Shown: piece by piece, positions 30,001 through 38,322 of the stretch
Layout: every line of letters begins with the position of its first letter
How positions within the stretch are numbered: the first letter of the stretch is position 1
NCBI GenBank assembly: GCA_016715325.1
Contig: JADKAL010000004.1
Span: 62,001 to 126,000, forward strand
DNA: 64,000 nt
DNA from: Methylococcaceae bacterium
GTDB lineage: Bacteria; Pseudomonadota; Gammaproteobacteria; Methylococcales; Methylomonadaceae
Direction of reading: 5' to 3'
The notes under the pieces: generated by a model
What the model saw: only the letters and a program-made list of their open reading frames with translations
What the model was told of the DNA's origin: nothing
Database searches by the model: none
Program-made: the position numbers and the translations under genes

Positions 30001-33000
30001 AGCACCTGCATCGGATTCTAAAATGTGCGTATCGCTAAACCCTAGCGATTGCAACTGATCTTCCACTTGTTGCGCGGTAAGTTGCGGTGAAATTAGTTGA
30101 TTATCTTCACCCTCAAGCCACCACGCTTTGGAGGTTCCTAACACGATGTCGAGCCATTGTGCAGGATGCTGACCGGCAAGAATAATTGGACTGCCGGGAA
30201 CCAGCATTTTAGGCAAATCCGACAGCATTGTCTTAAGATCTTTTAAACTAACGGAATTCAGACTAATAATTGCAAGATTTGAACATTTGTTTTGGCGTAT
30301 CGGTCCGGTTTCCGCGTCATTCGGAGTAAGTTTGCACGTTTGCAACAGTGGATAATGTTCCCGTAACAGCTCCGCATGATTAAATGCCTCATCGCAGAAA
30401 CTGGCATAGCGATAGTCGCTAAGCTTAAAATCCAAGTTAATACATAACGAGGCAGCGAATATAGGCTTATAGGAACTGACCTCTAAAATACTAAGCCGCT
30501 CACCGCTAGTCAATCGGCTGATGGTTTGCTCGCAATACGACTGAATTAAACTCGTTAGCGTTTTTCTGCACGTCTGTTCGAAAATTTGGAAAGATATTCG
30601 ATCATAAAGCTTGGGGGTTAAGTCTATTTGTTCCGTTTTAAGGCCGCCCTTTAATATTTCTTCAAGATGAATACCTGCTCGCCCCGCTAAATTGATTAAG
30701 TAAAAATAATCGGGATATTCTTGTACTAATGCCCTCCAGATTTCTTGCGCCGACAGGTCTTTTTCAAAAAGATTAGTGTTTAATTGCCATCCTTTCTCTT
30801 CGAATTTAATTAATAACTGGTTTTTGACAGCTATATCAATTGTATTTCTAAGCGACTTCGCCATTTCGAAATCAAAAAGACCTAAGTCGTTAAAGCAATT
30901 CTTCTTCAAAAATCCATTTACGTCGCAAAATTTGCCTAAGGCTTCCGCAACGTATTGCAAACATAAACTATCCAGTAACGGTTCAACTTCGTTACTGTAA
31001 CGACCGTCAAATAAAGGCTTTTGACTATTCTTCAAGGCCTTAGTTAAAAGCCCATGAAGTTGCGACGGGACACCTTTTGAAATCGCTTGCGCCATTAACC
31101 GGGAAGTCGGCGCAGGCGTCAAATGGTAATCCAAATAATCGGGATTTTGCGTACTATGCTTATGCAATCTCACTGCACGGAAACGAACATCGGTGAAGTG
31201 AGCAACCGCTATACCTTCATGATCGAATAAAGTAAATTCGGTATTAATAGAGTGCGGCGAACGTTTTACAAGTTTTGCTTGGGCTAGAAAGGGTAAAGTT
31301 TTATCTGTCCGCAAAAAAATCCGACCAAATTTAGTCGGCACGAACGCAATACCGTCATACTTGAAGACCTCGCTTTTGAGAACCTGAAAAATCAATTGGA
31401 AAGCACAATCTAAAAGACCCGGATGCAAGTAATAATGCCCTTTTGCTTCTGTGATCGTTTCAGGTATTGCAAAAACGCCGATTGCACTCGAACTATCGGA
31501 CCAACCGTGACTTATCGTTTTAAAATTCGCACCGTACTGCAAACCCGTCCATTCAGTTAATTCGGTATGGCTCTTAAGATCAAAGTCCGGTTTCCGGCGC
31601 GGCAATGTCGGCATTGTTACATTAAGATGGTTACCTGTCGGGGCGGGTACGATCCTGCCGACGATATGCTGCGTCCAATCCTGTCCGTTAGCAAGTGCAC
31701 GACTACGTAGATTAAATTGGCCTCCTGAATTGAGAATCTCAGCTCTGATGACTTTAGTGTGATCATCGCTTAATAACAGCGGCATATGAATTTCAAGGTC
31801 TTCGATTTCAATGAAATCATGCGCAAGGTTCAATTGATGCGCGGCTGCCAAAGCAATCTCAACAAATCCGGCGCCGGGAAAGACCACCGCCCCGCCTACG
31901 TTGTGATCGGCCAAATAGGGAAGTAATTGGGTATCCAACTGATTTTCCCATGTCGATTCTTGTTGCTTCAAGGCGTAGCCTAAGAGAGGATGAATTTTCT
32001 CCCTTGCCATTAACCCGTAAGACTCGGTGGTTATCGGTTGGTTGAAGTTTTCTTTTTGCCAAGGGTAATTGGGAAGCTTGACAAATTGACCGTTAACCGG
32101 GAACCATCTTTTTTTATCGACTTCTACACCCGATAATAAGGTAAGCGCAACACTTTTCATTAGGTGTGTTAGAGAATCTTTATTCCTAAGAACAGTCGGA
32201 ATAACAGCACCCTCGACAGTGTTTTCTTTAAGACAATCTTGTAAATAAGCCCTCAAAACCGGATGTGCGCCAATCTCAATAAACATGTTAAAACCATTGT
32301 CTATAATGGCATTTAATGCATGTTGAAATAAAACCGGCTGCCGAATATTTTGCCACCAATATTCAGCATCTAACTTATCGCCGCGAATCAATGAACCCGT
32401 TACCGTTGAATAAAACGGTATTTTCATATGATTGAGAGACAACTGACCAAGATCGGCAACAAGCCCCAACTTTATGGTGTCCATTGCTTGACTGTGAAAA
32501 GCGTAATCTAGGTCTAAACGTTTATAAAAAACATTTTGGCCTCTTAATTCAGTTTCGAGAATCGACAACTGTTCAGCCTGACCCGCCACCGTAACGCCGC
32601 GGAAACTATTTATCCCAGCCACGCAAAGCTCATCTGCCTTCACTTCGCTAAAGACGGCTTCGATTTCTTGCTGACCGAGACCTACTGCGGTCATTTGCCC
32701 GGAGCCTTTAGTTCGTCCTTGATGGTGACTCCGGTAATAAATGACTTTCACAGCAGTCGGTAGCGACAAAATACCTGAAGCCCATGCGGCAGCAACTTCG
32801 CCGACGCTATGACCTACGACGGCTAGCGGCTGAATACCGTTCTCGCGCAACACTTCGGTCACACCAACTTGTAATGCAAATAAAGCCGGTTGGGCTATTT
32901 CCGTATCTTTATACCGACTTTCACCGTTTAAACCCGATAATTCGTCCAATAAGGAAAAGGTTGCGTATTTACTGAAGAGCCGATCAATCTCAACAACGAC

Positions 33001-34674
33001 ACGTCTAAACGTTTGAGATTGCTCTAACAACAGTTTACCCATCTTCTCCCACTGACAGCCGTTCCCCGAATAGACAAACACCGGCCCTTTAGGTTTAGCG
33101 AGTTTAGCGCCCGCCGCAAAAGAAGTTTCTTGTTCCGCTTCTTGTTGCGCAAACAGCTTTAGTTGCTCGGCGGCATCTTTAGGACTATTGGAAAAAAATA
33201 AGGCTCCTTGTGAATGCCGCTCACGATAGAAAAACGTTGAATAAGCAACATCGTAATAGGCATTTTCTTGGGTATTCTCCAAAAATTGAGCCATTTCGTC
33301 GGCAGCTTGTAATAAGCCGTTGTTATCTTTAGCCGATACAACCAACGGAAGAGGATTGCGATCAAGCCTGACCACAGTATTTTTTGAAGTATGGACTGCT
33401 CTTTCCGGGCTTTCCAAAACGACATGGGCATTGGCGCCGCCGAAACCGAATGAATTTACTCCGATGACAAGCCTACCGTGCTGTTTTAACGTCAACGTTT
33501 CGGTTGGGATAGTAATATTCCATTCATCGCAGCGAATTTTCGGATTTAGCTTTTGGATACCGGCTGTCGCAGGGACAGTCCGATGCTTCATACAATTCAA
33601 TGCCTTAACAAGACCCGCAACACCGGAAGCCGACTCTAAGTGCCCTAAATTACTTTTTACCGACCCTATCGGCAAAGGCGTTTTTCTTTTTTGGGCAACA
33701 CCCAGTCCGATGGCGTAGGCTTCAATCGGGTCGCCGACCGGCGTACCGGTTCCATGAGCCTCGATATAATCGATATTGTTGGGATCGATGCTTGCCTTTT
33801 TGTAAACGCGATCCAACAATTCGGCCTGCACATCGGCACTGGGAATTGTCAGTCCTGACTTATGACCATCGGTGTTAACCATACTACCGGCAACAAGCGC
33901 TAAAATTTGATCGCCATCGGCAATGGCTTGCTGATAATCCTTCAGCAGAAAAAGGCCACCCCCTTCGGAACGCACATAACCGTCAGCCGACGCATCGAAA
34001 ACATGGCATCGACCCGTTTTCAACAACATGGTTGCTTTTGAGAACGAAATAAAACCGTAGGGATGCAAATGTAGATTTATACCCCCGGCCAATGCTTGGG
34101 ATATTTCTCCCGAGCGGATAGCCTGACACGCTTGATGAAAAGCAACCAACGCGGAAGAGCATGCAGTATCGACGGCGACACTCGGTCCGCGAAAATCGTA
34201 AACATATGAAATACGATTAGCGGCAATACTGGGAAGATTACCTGTGGCGGATGCACTTTCTAATGCGGCAAGATCATCGGCTAGACGATAGGCGCCATCG
34301 ACACTTGATATCCCGACATAAACGCCGCAATCGCTTCCTTTTAAAGCCGACGGCACGATGCCCGCATTTTCGAATGTTTCCCAAGCCATTTCCAGCAACA
34401 TTTTTTGTTGCGGGTCCATGTGACTCGCCTCGCGCGGTGAAATACCGAAAAAACCGGTATCGAACCCCGAAATATCTCCCAAGCTACCGGCAGCAAAGGT
34501 ATAGCTACTGCCTGGGTGCCGTTTATCAGGGTGCAAATACGCTTCTTGCGACCAACGCGATGCTTCTACTCGCGAAAGCAAAATTCGCTTGGCAATTAAA
34601 TCGTTCCAAAAGGTTTGGGTATTTGTGCCTGGAAAGCGAAATGCATATGAAATAATGGCTACACGTTTTTCCAT
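27049..34674 (-). CDS. Type I polyketide / fatty-acid synthase without thioesterase
   Basis: A 2541-aa single-module synthase. KS 1-425: Cys172 (DTACSSA), His307 (EAHGTGTP), His345 (NLGHLES). AT about 530-850: Ser623 (GHSVGE), with YAFH at 724-727, the malonyl-type signature. DH about 893-1175: His924 (DHNVGGAVVFPG) and Asp1089. Residues about 1220-1560 occupy the place of a C-methyltransferase, but the SAM glycine loop is replaced by ILEVSSYKP, so it looks inactive. ER about 1795-2115: LIHGAAGGVGIAAVQ. KR about 2140-2320: TGGLGGFG, Ser2273, Tyr2287. ACP about 2410-2490: Ser2451 (DMGMDSLMG). All reductive domains are intact, predicting a saturated chain, probably made iteratively. No thioesterase or reductase follows. 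The order matches S. meliloti RkpA-type capsule-lipid synthases and other hglE/pfa-like systems. Confidence 0.9.
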   Translation of the reverse strand: MEKRVAIISYAFRFPGTNTQTFWNDLIAKRILLSRVEASRWSQEAYLHPDKRHPGSSYTFAAGSLGDISGFDTGFFGISPREASHMDPQQKMLLEMAWETFENAGIVPSALKGSDCGVYVGISSVDGAYRLADDLAALESASATGNLPSIAANRISYVYDFRGPSVAVDTACSSALVAFHQACQAIRSGEISQALAGGINLHLHPYGFISFSKATMLLKTGRCHVFDASADGYVRSEGGGLFLLKDYQQAIADGDQILALVAGSMVNTDGHKSGLTIPSADVQAELLDRVYKKASIDPNNIDYIEAHGTGTPVGDPIEAYAIGLGVAQKRKTPLPIGSVKSNLGHLESASGVAGLVKALNCMKHRTVPATAGIQKLNPKIRCDEWNITIPTETLTLKQHGRLVIGVNSFGFGGANAHVVLESPERAVHTSKNTVVRLDRNPLPLVVSAKDNNGLLQAADEMAQFLENTQENAYYDVAYSTFFYRERHSQGALFFSNSPKDAAEQLKLFAQQEAEQETSFAAGAKLAKPKGPVFVYSGNGCQWEKMGKLLLEQSQTFRRVVVEIDRLFSKYATFSLLDELSGLNGESRYKDTEIAQPALFALQVGVTEVLRENGIQPLAVVGHSVGEVAAAWASGILSLPTAVKVIYYRSHHQGRTKGSGQMTAVGLGQQEIEAVFSEVKADELCVAGINSFRGVTVAGQAEQLSILETELRGQNVFYKRLDLDYAFHSQAMDTIKLGLVADLGQLSLNHMKIPFYSTVTGSLIRGDKLDAEYWWQNIRQPVLFQHALNAIIDNGFNMFIEIGAHPVLRAYLQDCLKENTVEGAVIPTVLRNKDSLTHLMKSVALTLLSGVEVDKKRWFPVNGQFVKLPNYPWQKENFNQPITTESYGLMAREKIHPLLGYALKQQESTWENQLDTQLLPYLADHNVGGAVVFPGAGFVEIALAAAHQLNLAHDFIEIEDLEIHMPLLLSDDHTKVIRAEILNSGGQFNLRSRALANGQDWTQHIVGRIVPAPTGNHLNVTMPTLPRRKPDFDLKSHTELTEWTGLQYGANFKTISHGWSDSSSAIGVFAIPETITEAKGHYYLHPGLLDCAFQLIFQVLKSEVFKYDGIAFVPTKFGRIFLRTDKTLPFLAQAKLVKRSPHSINTEFTLFDHEGIAVAHFTDVRFRAVRLHKHSTQNPDYLDYHLTPAPTSRLMAQAISKGVPSQLHGLLTKALKNSQKPLFDGRYSNEVEPLLDSLCLQYVAEALGKFCDVNGFLKKNCFNDLGLFDFEMAKSLRNTIDIAVKNQLLIKFEEKGWQLNTNLFEKDLSAQEIWRALVQEYPDYFYLINLAGRAGIHLEEILKGGLKTEQIDLTPKLYDRISFQIFEQTCRKTLTSLIQSYCEQTISRLTSGERLSILEVSSYKPIFAASLCINLDFKLSDYRYASFCDEAFNHAELLREHYPLLQTCKLTPNDAETGPIRQNKCSNLAIISLNSVSLKDLKTMLSDLPKMLVPGSPIILAGQHPAQWLDIVLGTSKAWWLEGEDNQLISPQLTAQQVEDQLQSLGFSDTHILESDAGAYSGIYVITANVGAAEVLSESKSHSENWLLVGSNTRDELTLAEGLASRLRDKGHKTHIQKFGKESTIADELAKAKACGEHYHHIVHLCGWGSDTIETQSLRCTIAAEMAQGCELTQTNATLWLVTHQVGTHFSSDQENAFISEKLKPSIANDAALWGFGRTLMNEATNYRVRLIDMSVKIPDTKVMDAIVDEFFQNDNEAEVILNSDGKRFVPRLRFENDPQKVEVSVESPVRRLGFKLPGQLRNLSWEPVPAYQIAEDEVEVEVKATGLNFRDVMYTLGLLSDEAVENGFVGPTLGLEFAGSIVGVGKLVKNFNVGDRVVGFGSASFSNRVRSKADAIAIIPSIIDFNAAATIPSTFFTAYYALVVQARMQPKEKILIHGAAGGVGIAAVQIAQWLGAEIYATAGSGEKRDFLRLMGIEHIHDSRTLSYAEEILAKTGNVGVDVVLNSLAGEAINRNFQVLKPFGRFLELGKRDFYENTHIGLRPFRNNISYFGIDADQLMLERPNLTKQLFTEMMKLFQEGVLHPLPYTVFDANQVVDAFRHMQQAKQIGKIVVTYDNGIKTKPVFEKINRPSLVLSADASYLVTGGLGGFGLRTAQWLVEKGAKNLILLSRSGSVTDESQLVLEALEKQSVRVYAKSCDVTDKIALKAVLDNTKYTMPPLKGIIHAATVIDDALVRNTTPEQIERVLAPKMKGAMNLHELTADYQLDYFILYSSATTLFGNPGQSSYVAANLWLEALAAFRRNAGLPATCIRWGAIGDTGYLARNEKIKDALQSRMGGELLDSATALKIMEQMMLSDTPTLGVMELDWNALGRFLPTANADKYREIALQNQDSDQNTDSSADIQRLLDELTDVELKVTFIDMLKQELAKILLLPVDKIDANQSVYDMGMDSLMGVELMVAIESRFGIQIPVMALSEASTLNKLVDKLIVQLRGDSEVSESSTTAIAVNDLAKLHGFDATSEQLAEFTQQFEHENSPNRIVH

Positions 34675-35289
34675 AATAGATAAGCCGGTTTATTCGGTAA
34701 TAAAAAATGACTCATGAAAAGCTTCCATGAATACAACTAAATTGTCTAAATAATTCAAACGTACAGCTAATGGGACAAAATGACAGGAAATCGCAAGAAG
34801 ACATTGAAAAATATCAATTTTCTGCGTATTTTCAGACTATTAAAATTGATATTCATACCACTCCTTAGGTATTTTGGAAATTTCATTCTATATAAATCTT
34901 GAGCTAGGGGCAATTAACATTTGTTCTCATGCCGTTTATTGCAGATAAATCTGTATTCAATTTGAGGGGCAACTTTTTCTTATACCAAGCTATTCTTTAT
35001 TTTGTCTTAAATGAAGGAACAAAATTCAAATACAATCCTCATTTGTATTAAAGTTAGTACAAAACAAAAAAATAACTTAGGAAATTTTTAATGAATGACC
35101 TGACCTTACTAACGATCACTCGGTACATCTTCATTGGCTTAAGACTTTTAAAAAACCGGTTAAAACCGACGCATAAGCTATTGATATTAAAATTTTGTGT
35201 AAATTTTATTTTTTCCGAGAATCATCGAACCGTCTACCAAAAGTTACGAAGCGGATTCATAAAGAATCAATTTACAAGATCGTAAGCAA
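34675..35289. other. AT-rich divergent intergenic region
   Basis: About 600 bp upstream of the PKS operon (minus) and the lipoprotein gene (plus). It presumably carries the PKS promoter. A 64-codon frame at 35091-35285 is preceded by AGGAAA at a plausible spacing and would encode a basic peptide, but it has no recognisable features and is not called as a gene. Confidence 0.4.
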
Positions 35290-35303
35290 TTGATATAAAT
35301 CAA
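35290..35303 (+). promoter_or_regulatory. FNR/Anr-type binding site
   Basis: TTGATATAAATCAA is a perfect match to the FNR consensus TTGAT-N4-ATCAA. Its centre is 72 bp before the lipoprotein ATG at 35369. TATACGTTAT at 35323-35332 would sit at the right distance for the -10 of a class II FNR-activated promoter (site centred near -41). Activation under low oxygen is therefore predicted, but the regulator gene is not in the window. Confidence 0.6.
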
Positions 35304-35368
35304 AATACCGCGCCGAAAATGGTATACGTTATCCTTTACCCTGAAATATTGAGTATATGTATATATAA

Positions 35369-36121
35369 ATGCTTAAGATTCTGCGACTATTTTTAGTGAT
35401 CGCCTATGTAATTTTCCTTAGCGGCTGCGCTTCGCTTGCTACTGCACCGGAAAAAGAGCAGCTAGCTAAATTCGACAAGGCATTCCTCGTACCGCTGGAA
35501 GACTTACCAGTGAGTGTTGGTCCTGAGTTTAACTATGTATTGCCTGGAGTTGGTGGGTCACTTCAATATACTCAAGCAGCGGGAATATTCAATACCCTCT
35601 CAGTATTGGCACAAATGCCCAACGCCTTTAAAAGAGCGGAAATGATATCCAAGACGCTCGACAAGAACATGAACGCCAAAGAAACCTGGCAGCCGACTAG
35701 GCAACTCTCCGCTATGGCCGCAGACTACATCAAAACGAATGGCAAAACTGTAAGCATTGCTGAAAAACCGCTTAAATTGCCTAATCAAACTAGCACAACG
35801 ATCAATCATTGGTATAACGATAACGGTCCGATTGCTGAATACCGGAGTTTACCGGCGTCCCAATCAACGTTTGTCCTGGAAATTGAGGCGGGCGCGAGCA
35901 TTTTATCCGGCGATATATTGCTTGAAATACGAATGAAATTAATCGACCCAGCAACCGGCAAAGTCATCGGACGGAATCGAGAATGGGAAACGGTCGATTT
36001 ACCGGAGGTCGAAGAAACTTTTAAAGACAACGGACGCGTTTACAAAGCGACATATTTATCGACCGGTCAGAAACTCATTCGAGAATCGCTTGCCTATTAT
36101 GGGTTGATAATGGAAGAATAA
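35369..36121 (+). CDS. Lipoprotein of unknown function
   Basis: A 250-aa protein with a lipoprotein signal peptide: hydrophobic stretch LRLFLVIAYVIFLSGC with the lipobox LSGC, so Cys19 or nearby would be acylated and the protein anchored in a membrane facing the periplasm. The rest is soluble with mixed alpha/beta character; no family was recognised. The middle (TFVLEIEAGASILSGDILLEIRMKLIDPATGKVIGRNREWE) reads as beta strands. A perfect FNR box upstream suggests oxygen-dependent expression. It is a single-gene unit closed by a hairpin at 36138-36160. Confidence 0.75.
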   Translation: MLKILRLFLVIAYVIFLSGCASLATAPEKEQLAKFDKAFLVPLEDLPVSVGPEFNYVLPGVGGSLQYTQAAGIFNTLSVLAQMPNAFKRAEMISKTLDKNMNAKETWQPTRQLSAMAADYIKTNGKTVSIAEKPLKLPNQTSTTINHWYNDNGPIAEYRSLPASQSTFVLEIEAGASILSGDILLEIRMKLIDPATGKVIGRNREWETVDLPEVEETFKDNGRVYKATYLSTGQKLIRESLAYYGLIMEE

Positions 36122-36137
36122 TTTTTGTTTAATTTTC

Positions 36138-36160
36138 AAGGGTATGAAACGCATACCCTT
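36138..36160. terminator. Hairpin between convergent genes
   Basis: AAGGGTATG and CATACCCTT form a perfect 9-bp stem with a 5-nt loop, between the stops of the lipoprotein gene (plus) and yjdM (minus). There is no clear T tract on either side, so it may be a weak or Rho-assisted bidirectional terminator. Confidence 0.5.
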
Positions 36161-36204
36161 GTCTCCATTTAAGCATCATTGATGCTAGCGCATTTCATGC
36201 GTAG

Positions 36205-36549
36205 TTAATCACACCTTTTCACGAATTCCGATTTCAATTTCATTGCGCCGATGCCGTCGATTTTGCAATCGATATCGTGATCGCCGTCGACCAACCGAAT
36301 GTTTTTAACCTTCGTCCCGACTTTAACGACAAGGGATGAACCTTTAACCTTGAGGTCTTTGATGACGGTCACAGTATCGCCATCCTGGAGCAGATTACCG
36401 TTACTGTCTTTGATTGAACGGATGTCGTCTCCGCTTTGAGTTTGCGCAGCCTGCGGCCATTCGTGCGCACATTCAGGGCAGATGTAGTTGGTTTCATCGG
36501 TGTAGGTGTATGTCGAACCGCATTGCGGGCAATCAGGTAGGTGGGGCAT
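36205..36549 (-). CDS. yjdM: YjdM/PhnA-family zinc-ribbon protein
   Basis: A 114-aa protein with an N-terminal zinc ribbon ([21 protein letters not shown], two CxxC pairs within residues 7-27) and the characteristic C-terminal domain [25 protein letters not shown] and [15 protein letters not shown]. The length is normal for the family, originally called PhnA. Despite that name it is not required for C-P bond cleavage; the molecular role is poorly defined. Single-gene unit. Confidence 0.9.
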   Translation of the reverse strand: MPHLPDCPQCGSTYTYTDETNYICPECAHEWPQAAQTQSGDDIRSIKDSNGNLLQDGDTVTVIKDLKVKGSSLVVKVGTKVKNIRLVDGDHDIDCKIDGIGAMKLKSEFVKRCD

Positions 36550-36695
36550 TTTCTATTTTGTATTGTAATGTTAGTAAAAAACTGTTGTTAGAACCTTAAA
36601 TGAGCTGGCTTTGGGAGACTCTGCGCTGGTTGGTTCTAATTTATGTCGTGGTTTATTTCATTTAGCTCAATTTCAGCTTACTTGGTTTAATCAAA

Positions 36696-36989
36696 TTATA
36701 ACCTTTCAATCCAATAATCCGGGCGGCGGCGATGTGGTGCAACTGCCAAAATCTCAATTCCTGTGCTGGTTTGTCGATACAGAATGTTGTACGGAAACCC
36801 AGGAATTCGGTATTTCCGAAAATTTGGCTTAAATACAATTTTATATCGGTGCGGGGCGGCATAAACCCTAGACATAGCCATTGTAAAAGCCGAAAGGTAA
36901 CGCGTTCCCAATCCTTTACGTTGGGATTCGTAATAGGCCACATGCTCTAAATGCTCAATACGCGCTTTCGGATGAAAGAAATAGCTCAT
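36696..36989 (-). CDS. RelE/ParE-superfamily toxin
   Basis: A 97-aa basic protein with the usual features of the superfamily: ARIEHLEHVAYYESQRKGLG at the N-terminus and KYRIPGFPYNILYR, IEILAVAPHRRRPDYW at the C-terminus. Such toxins cleave ribosome-bound mRNA or inhibit gyrase. Its start overlaps the stop of the antitoxin gene by 4 bp (ATGA), a typical toxin-antitoxin arrangement with antitoxin first. It lies at the edge of a small accessory patch containing an insertion sequence. Confidence 0.85.
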   Translation of the reverse strand: MSYFFHPKARIEHLEHVAYYESQRKGLGTRYLSAFTMAMSRVYAAPHRYKIVFKPNFRKYRIPGFPYNILYRQTSTGIEILAVAPHRRRPDYWIERL

Positions 36990-37210
36990 TTCAGAAGCGC
37001 TAACGCTTCCTGATGAACCACATCGGCAGGAACGAGTTGAACCAATCCTTTATCAATTTCATCTGCACGTCTCGCCGCCTCTTGAAACCAAAGTTGTTCA
37101 ATTTCCGCTTCCGTTAACGTATCCAGGCTAGATAACAATTGTTCTGCTAATTGCGCACGTTCCTGAGGTGCAAGTGCCAAGGCTTCATGACGAATGGTTT
37201 CGATGTTCAT
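36986..37210 (-). CDS. Addiction-module antitoxin
   Basis: A 74-aa acidic helical protein, MNIETIRHEALALAPQERAQ and AEQLLSSLDTLTEAEIEQLW, matching the small antitoxin family called putative addiction module component that is paired with ParE/RelE-type toxins. The ATG at 37210 is preferred to a TTG at 37225, because family members begin just before the helix I-x-x-E-A-L. It overlaps the toxin gene by 4 bp and would repress their common promoter and neutralise the toxin (family knowledge). Confidence 0.83.
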   Translation of the reverse strand: MNIETIRHEALALAPQERAQLAEQLLSSLDTLTEAEIEQLWFQEAARRADEIDKGLVQLVPADVVHQEALALLK

Positions 37211-37297
37211 AAGAATGAGTGCCAAATTAAATTTAACATATCGTAACAGTATGACTGTTCCACTCTAACGTTTCAATATGGTTTAAACCTAGCTGAG

Positions 37298-37328
37298 TGT
37301 TGGGGTTCGTACCTAACCCACAACCTAC
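37298..37328 (+). repeat. Dispersed hairpin repeat, copy A
   Basis: TGTTGGGGTTCGTACCTAAC followed by CCACAACCTAC. It can fold on itself (GTTGGGGTT against AACCCACAAC). A near-identical copy, 28 of 30 bases with one indel, lies in inverted orientation at 39228-39257. The pair brackets the broken small genes and the IS3 element. Probably a REP-like element. Confidence 0.6.
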
Positions 37329-37390
37329 AACATGCCCGACATACGGGATTTATTTTATTCAGCCCACGTGATGGGGTTCGGCTCAAAAAA

Positions 37391-37824
37391 TCAAGAATCG
37401 GAAATTAACGATTGAATAAGGTCTTGAGCTCCCGAAATTTTGTACCTCACAGTTTCTAATAAATCTTTTAGTATTTTTTCTTTAGGAAATTGCCAAAGTG
37501 GATTATTTTTTTCATCAACAATCTCTAAAATTACTTCAGATACCAAATCTCGATTACCTAACGCAGTTTCAATAGAACCTGAACTCGTTACAAATGTCGC
37601 TAACCCTAAATTCCTTGTATCGTAAGCTGCCGGTTTATAATTTCTTTCGTAAATTCTAAGATTCTTTTCTTTGTAAGAACAAGTATATGCAGAACTAACC
37701 CTATTTTTATCTGTGTTTATGAAAGTCAAATTTGGATCAATTGGCTTCCACTCAACTTTTCCTTGTTGGGTAAAAAACAGTAATTTGCCATTGCTTCTAT
37801 GTATTGATCTTGTTTATTATTCAT
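37391..37824 (-). pseudogene. Small hypothetical gene with one frameshift
   Basis: The frame from 37391 upward is protein-like (YDTRNLGLATFVTSSGS, ALGNRDLVSEVILEIVDE, PKEKILKDLLETVRYKIS) but its only possible start is a TTG at 37729. The same frame stays open upstream through GKLLFFTQQGKVEWKPIDPN until about 37810, without a start codon. In the alternative frame an ATG at 37822-37824 begins MNNKQDQYIEA and joins naturally to GKLLFFTQQG if one base is restored at about 37790. The reconstructed protein is about 144 aa with no recognised family. Its ATG overlaps the stop of the truncated gene upstream (ATGA), so the two formed one operon. Confidence 0.5.
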
Positions 37825-37951
37825 GTCGATTGTTCCCATTTTGCGTCATCAAATCTAGTTCTGCATTGGGCTATTAATAAATACAAAGATAGGTAAATTT
37901 CTTGTAATTGTTTTTCTTGGTTTTGAGGTTTATTTTCAATGAATGTTTTAA
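37821..37951 (-). pseudogene. 3' remnant of a gene truncated by the insertion sequence
   Basis: About 43 codons in protein-like sequence (KTFIENKPQNQEKQLQEIYL, LLIAQCRTRFDDAKWEQST) run from the left end of the IS3 element to a stop that overlaps the next gene by 4 bp. The 5' part of this gene is not found on the other side of the element, so it was lost. No family was recognised. Confidence 0.5.
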
Positions 37952-38014
37952 TGATCTTGCCCCACTCTAGCGGACACTCGGCTAAGAGAGTAATCTCTAA
38001 AACCGAGGTGAATA

Positions 38015-38314
38015 ATGAAAACCAAAAAAGAACCAAACCTACAGATTGTACGAAACAAATACACGCCACAGTTTAAAGAGCAAGCATTGGAACGTGCTGA
38101 TCGGGACGGTATTCCGACGGTATCGAAAGATTTAGGGCTTACAGAGGCGACCTTGTATGCCTGGCGTGCAAAACGTCGGCAAACAGGGCAACCCTTTGAA
38201 GAGCAAAAGCTCCAGCAAGCTGAAATGGCTAGGCTTAAGCGTGAAAACGCCCGCCTGGAAGACGAGGTTGCCTTCCTAAAAAGGCGGCGGCGTACTTCGA
38301 AACTGCCCAAGTGA
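38015..38314 (+). CDS. IS3-family transposase OrfA
   Basis: A 99-aa helix-turn-helix protein: KYTPQFKEQALERADRDGIP, then VSKDLGLTEATLYAWRAKRR (the HTH), then a leucine-zipper-like helix KRENARLEDEVAFLK. It binds the element ends. Near the C-terminus the sequence CTAAAAAGG lies where IS3 elements normally have an A6G slip site for -1 frameshifting into OrfB. Here the run has only five A, so the slip signal is weaker than usual. After the slip the frame reads KKAAAYFETAQVKY, the normal IS3 junction. Confidence 0.88.
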   Translation: MKTKKEPNLQIVRNKYTPQFKEQALERADRDGIPTVSKDLGLTEATLYAWRAKRRQTGQPFEEQKLQQAEMARLKRENARLEDEVAFLKRRRRTSKLPK

Positions 38315-38322
38315 AGTACGCC

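Noticed and set aside
35091..35285. A 64-codon frame with a fair ribosome binding site before the FNR box
   Set aside because: No recognisable features and no partner gene; a chance frame in AT-rich DNA cannot be excluded. Conservation in relatives would change this.
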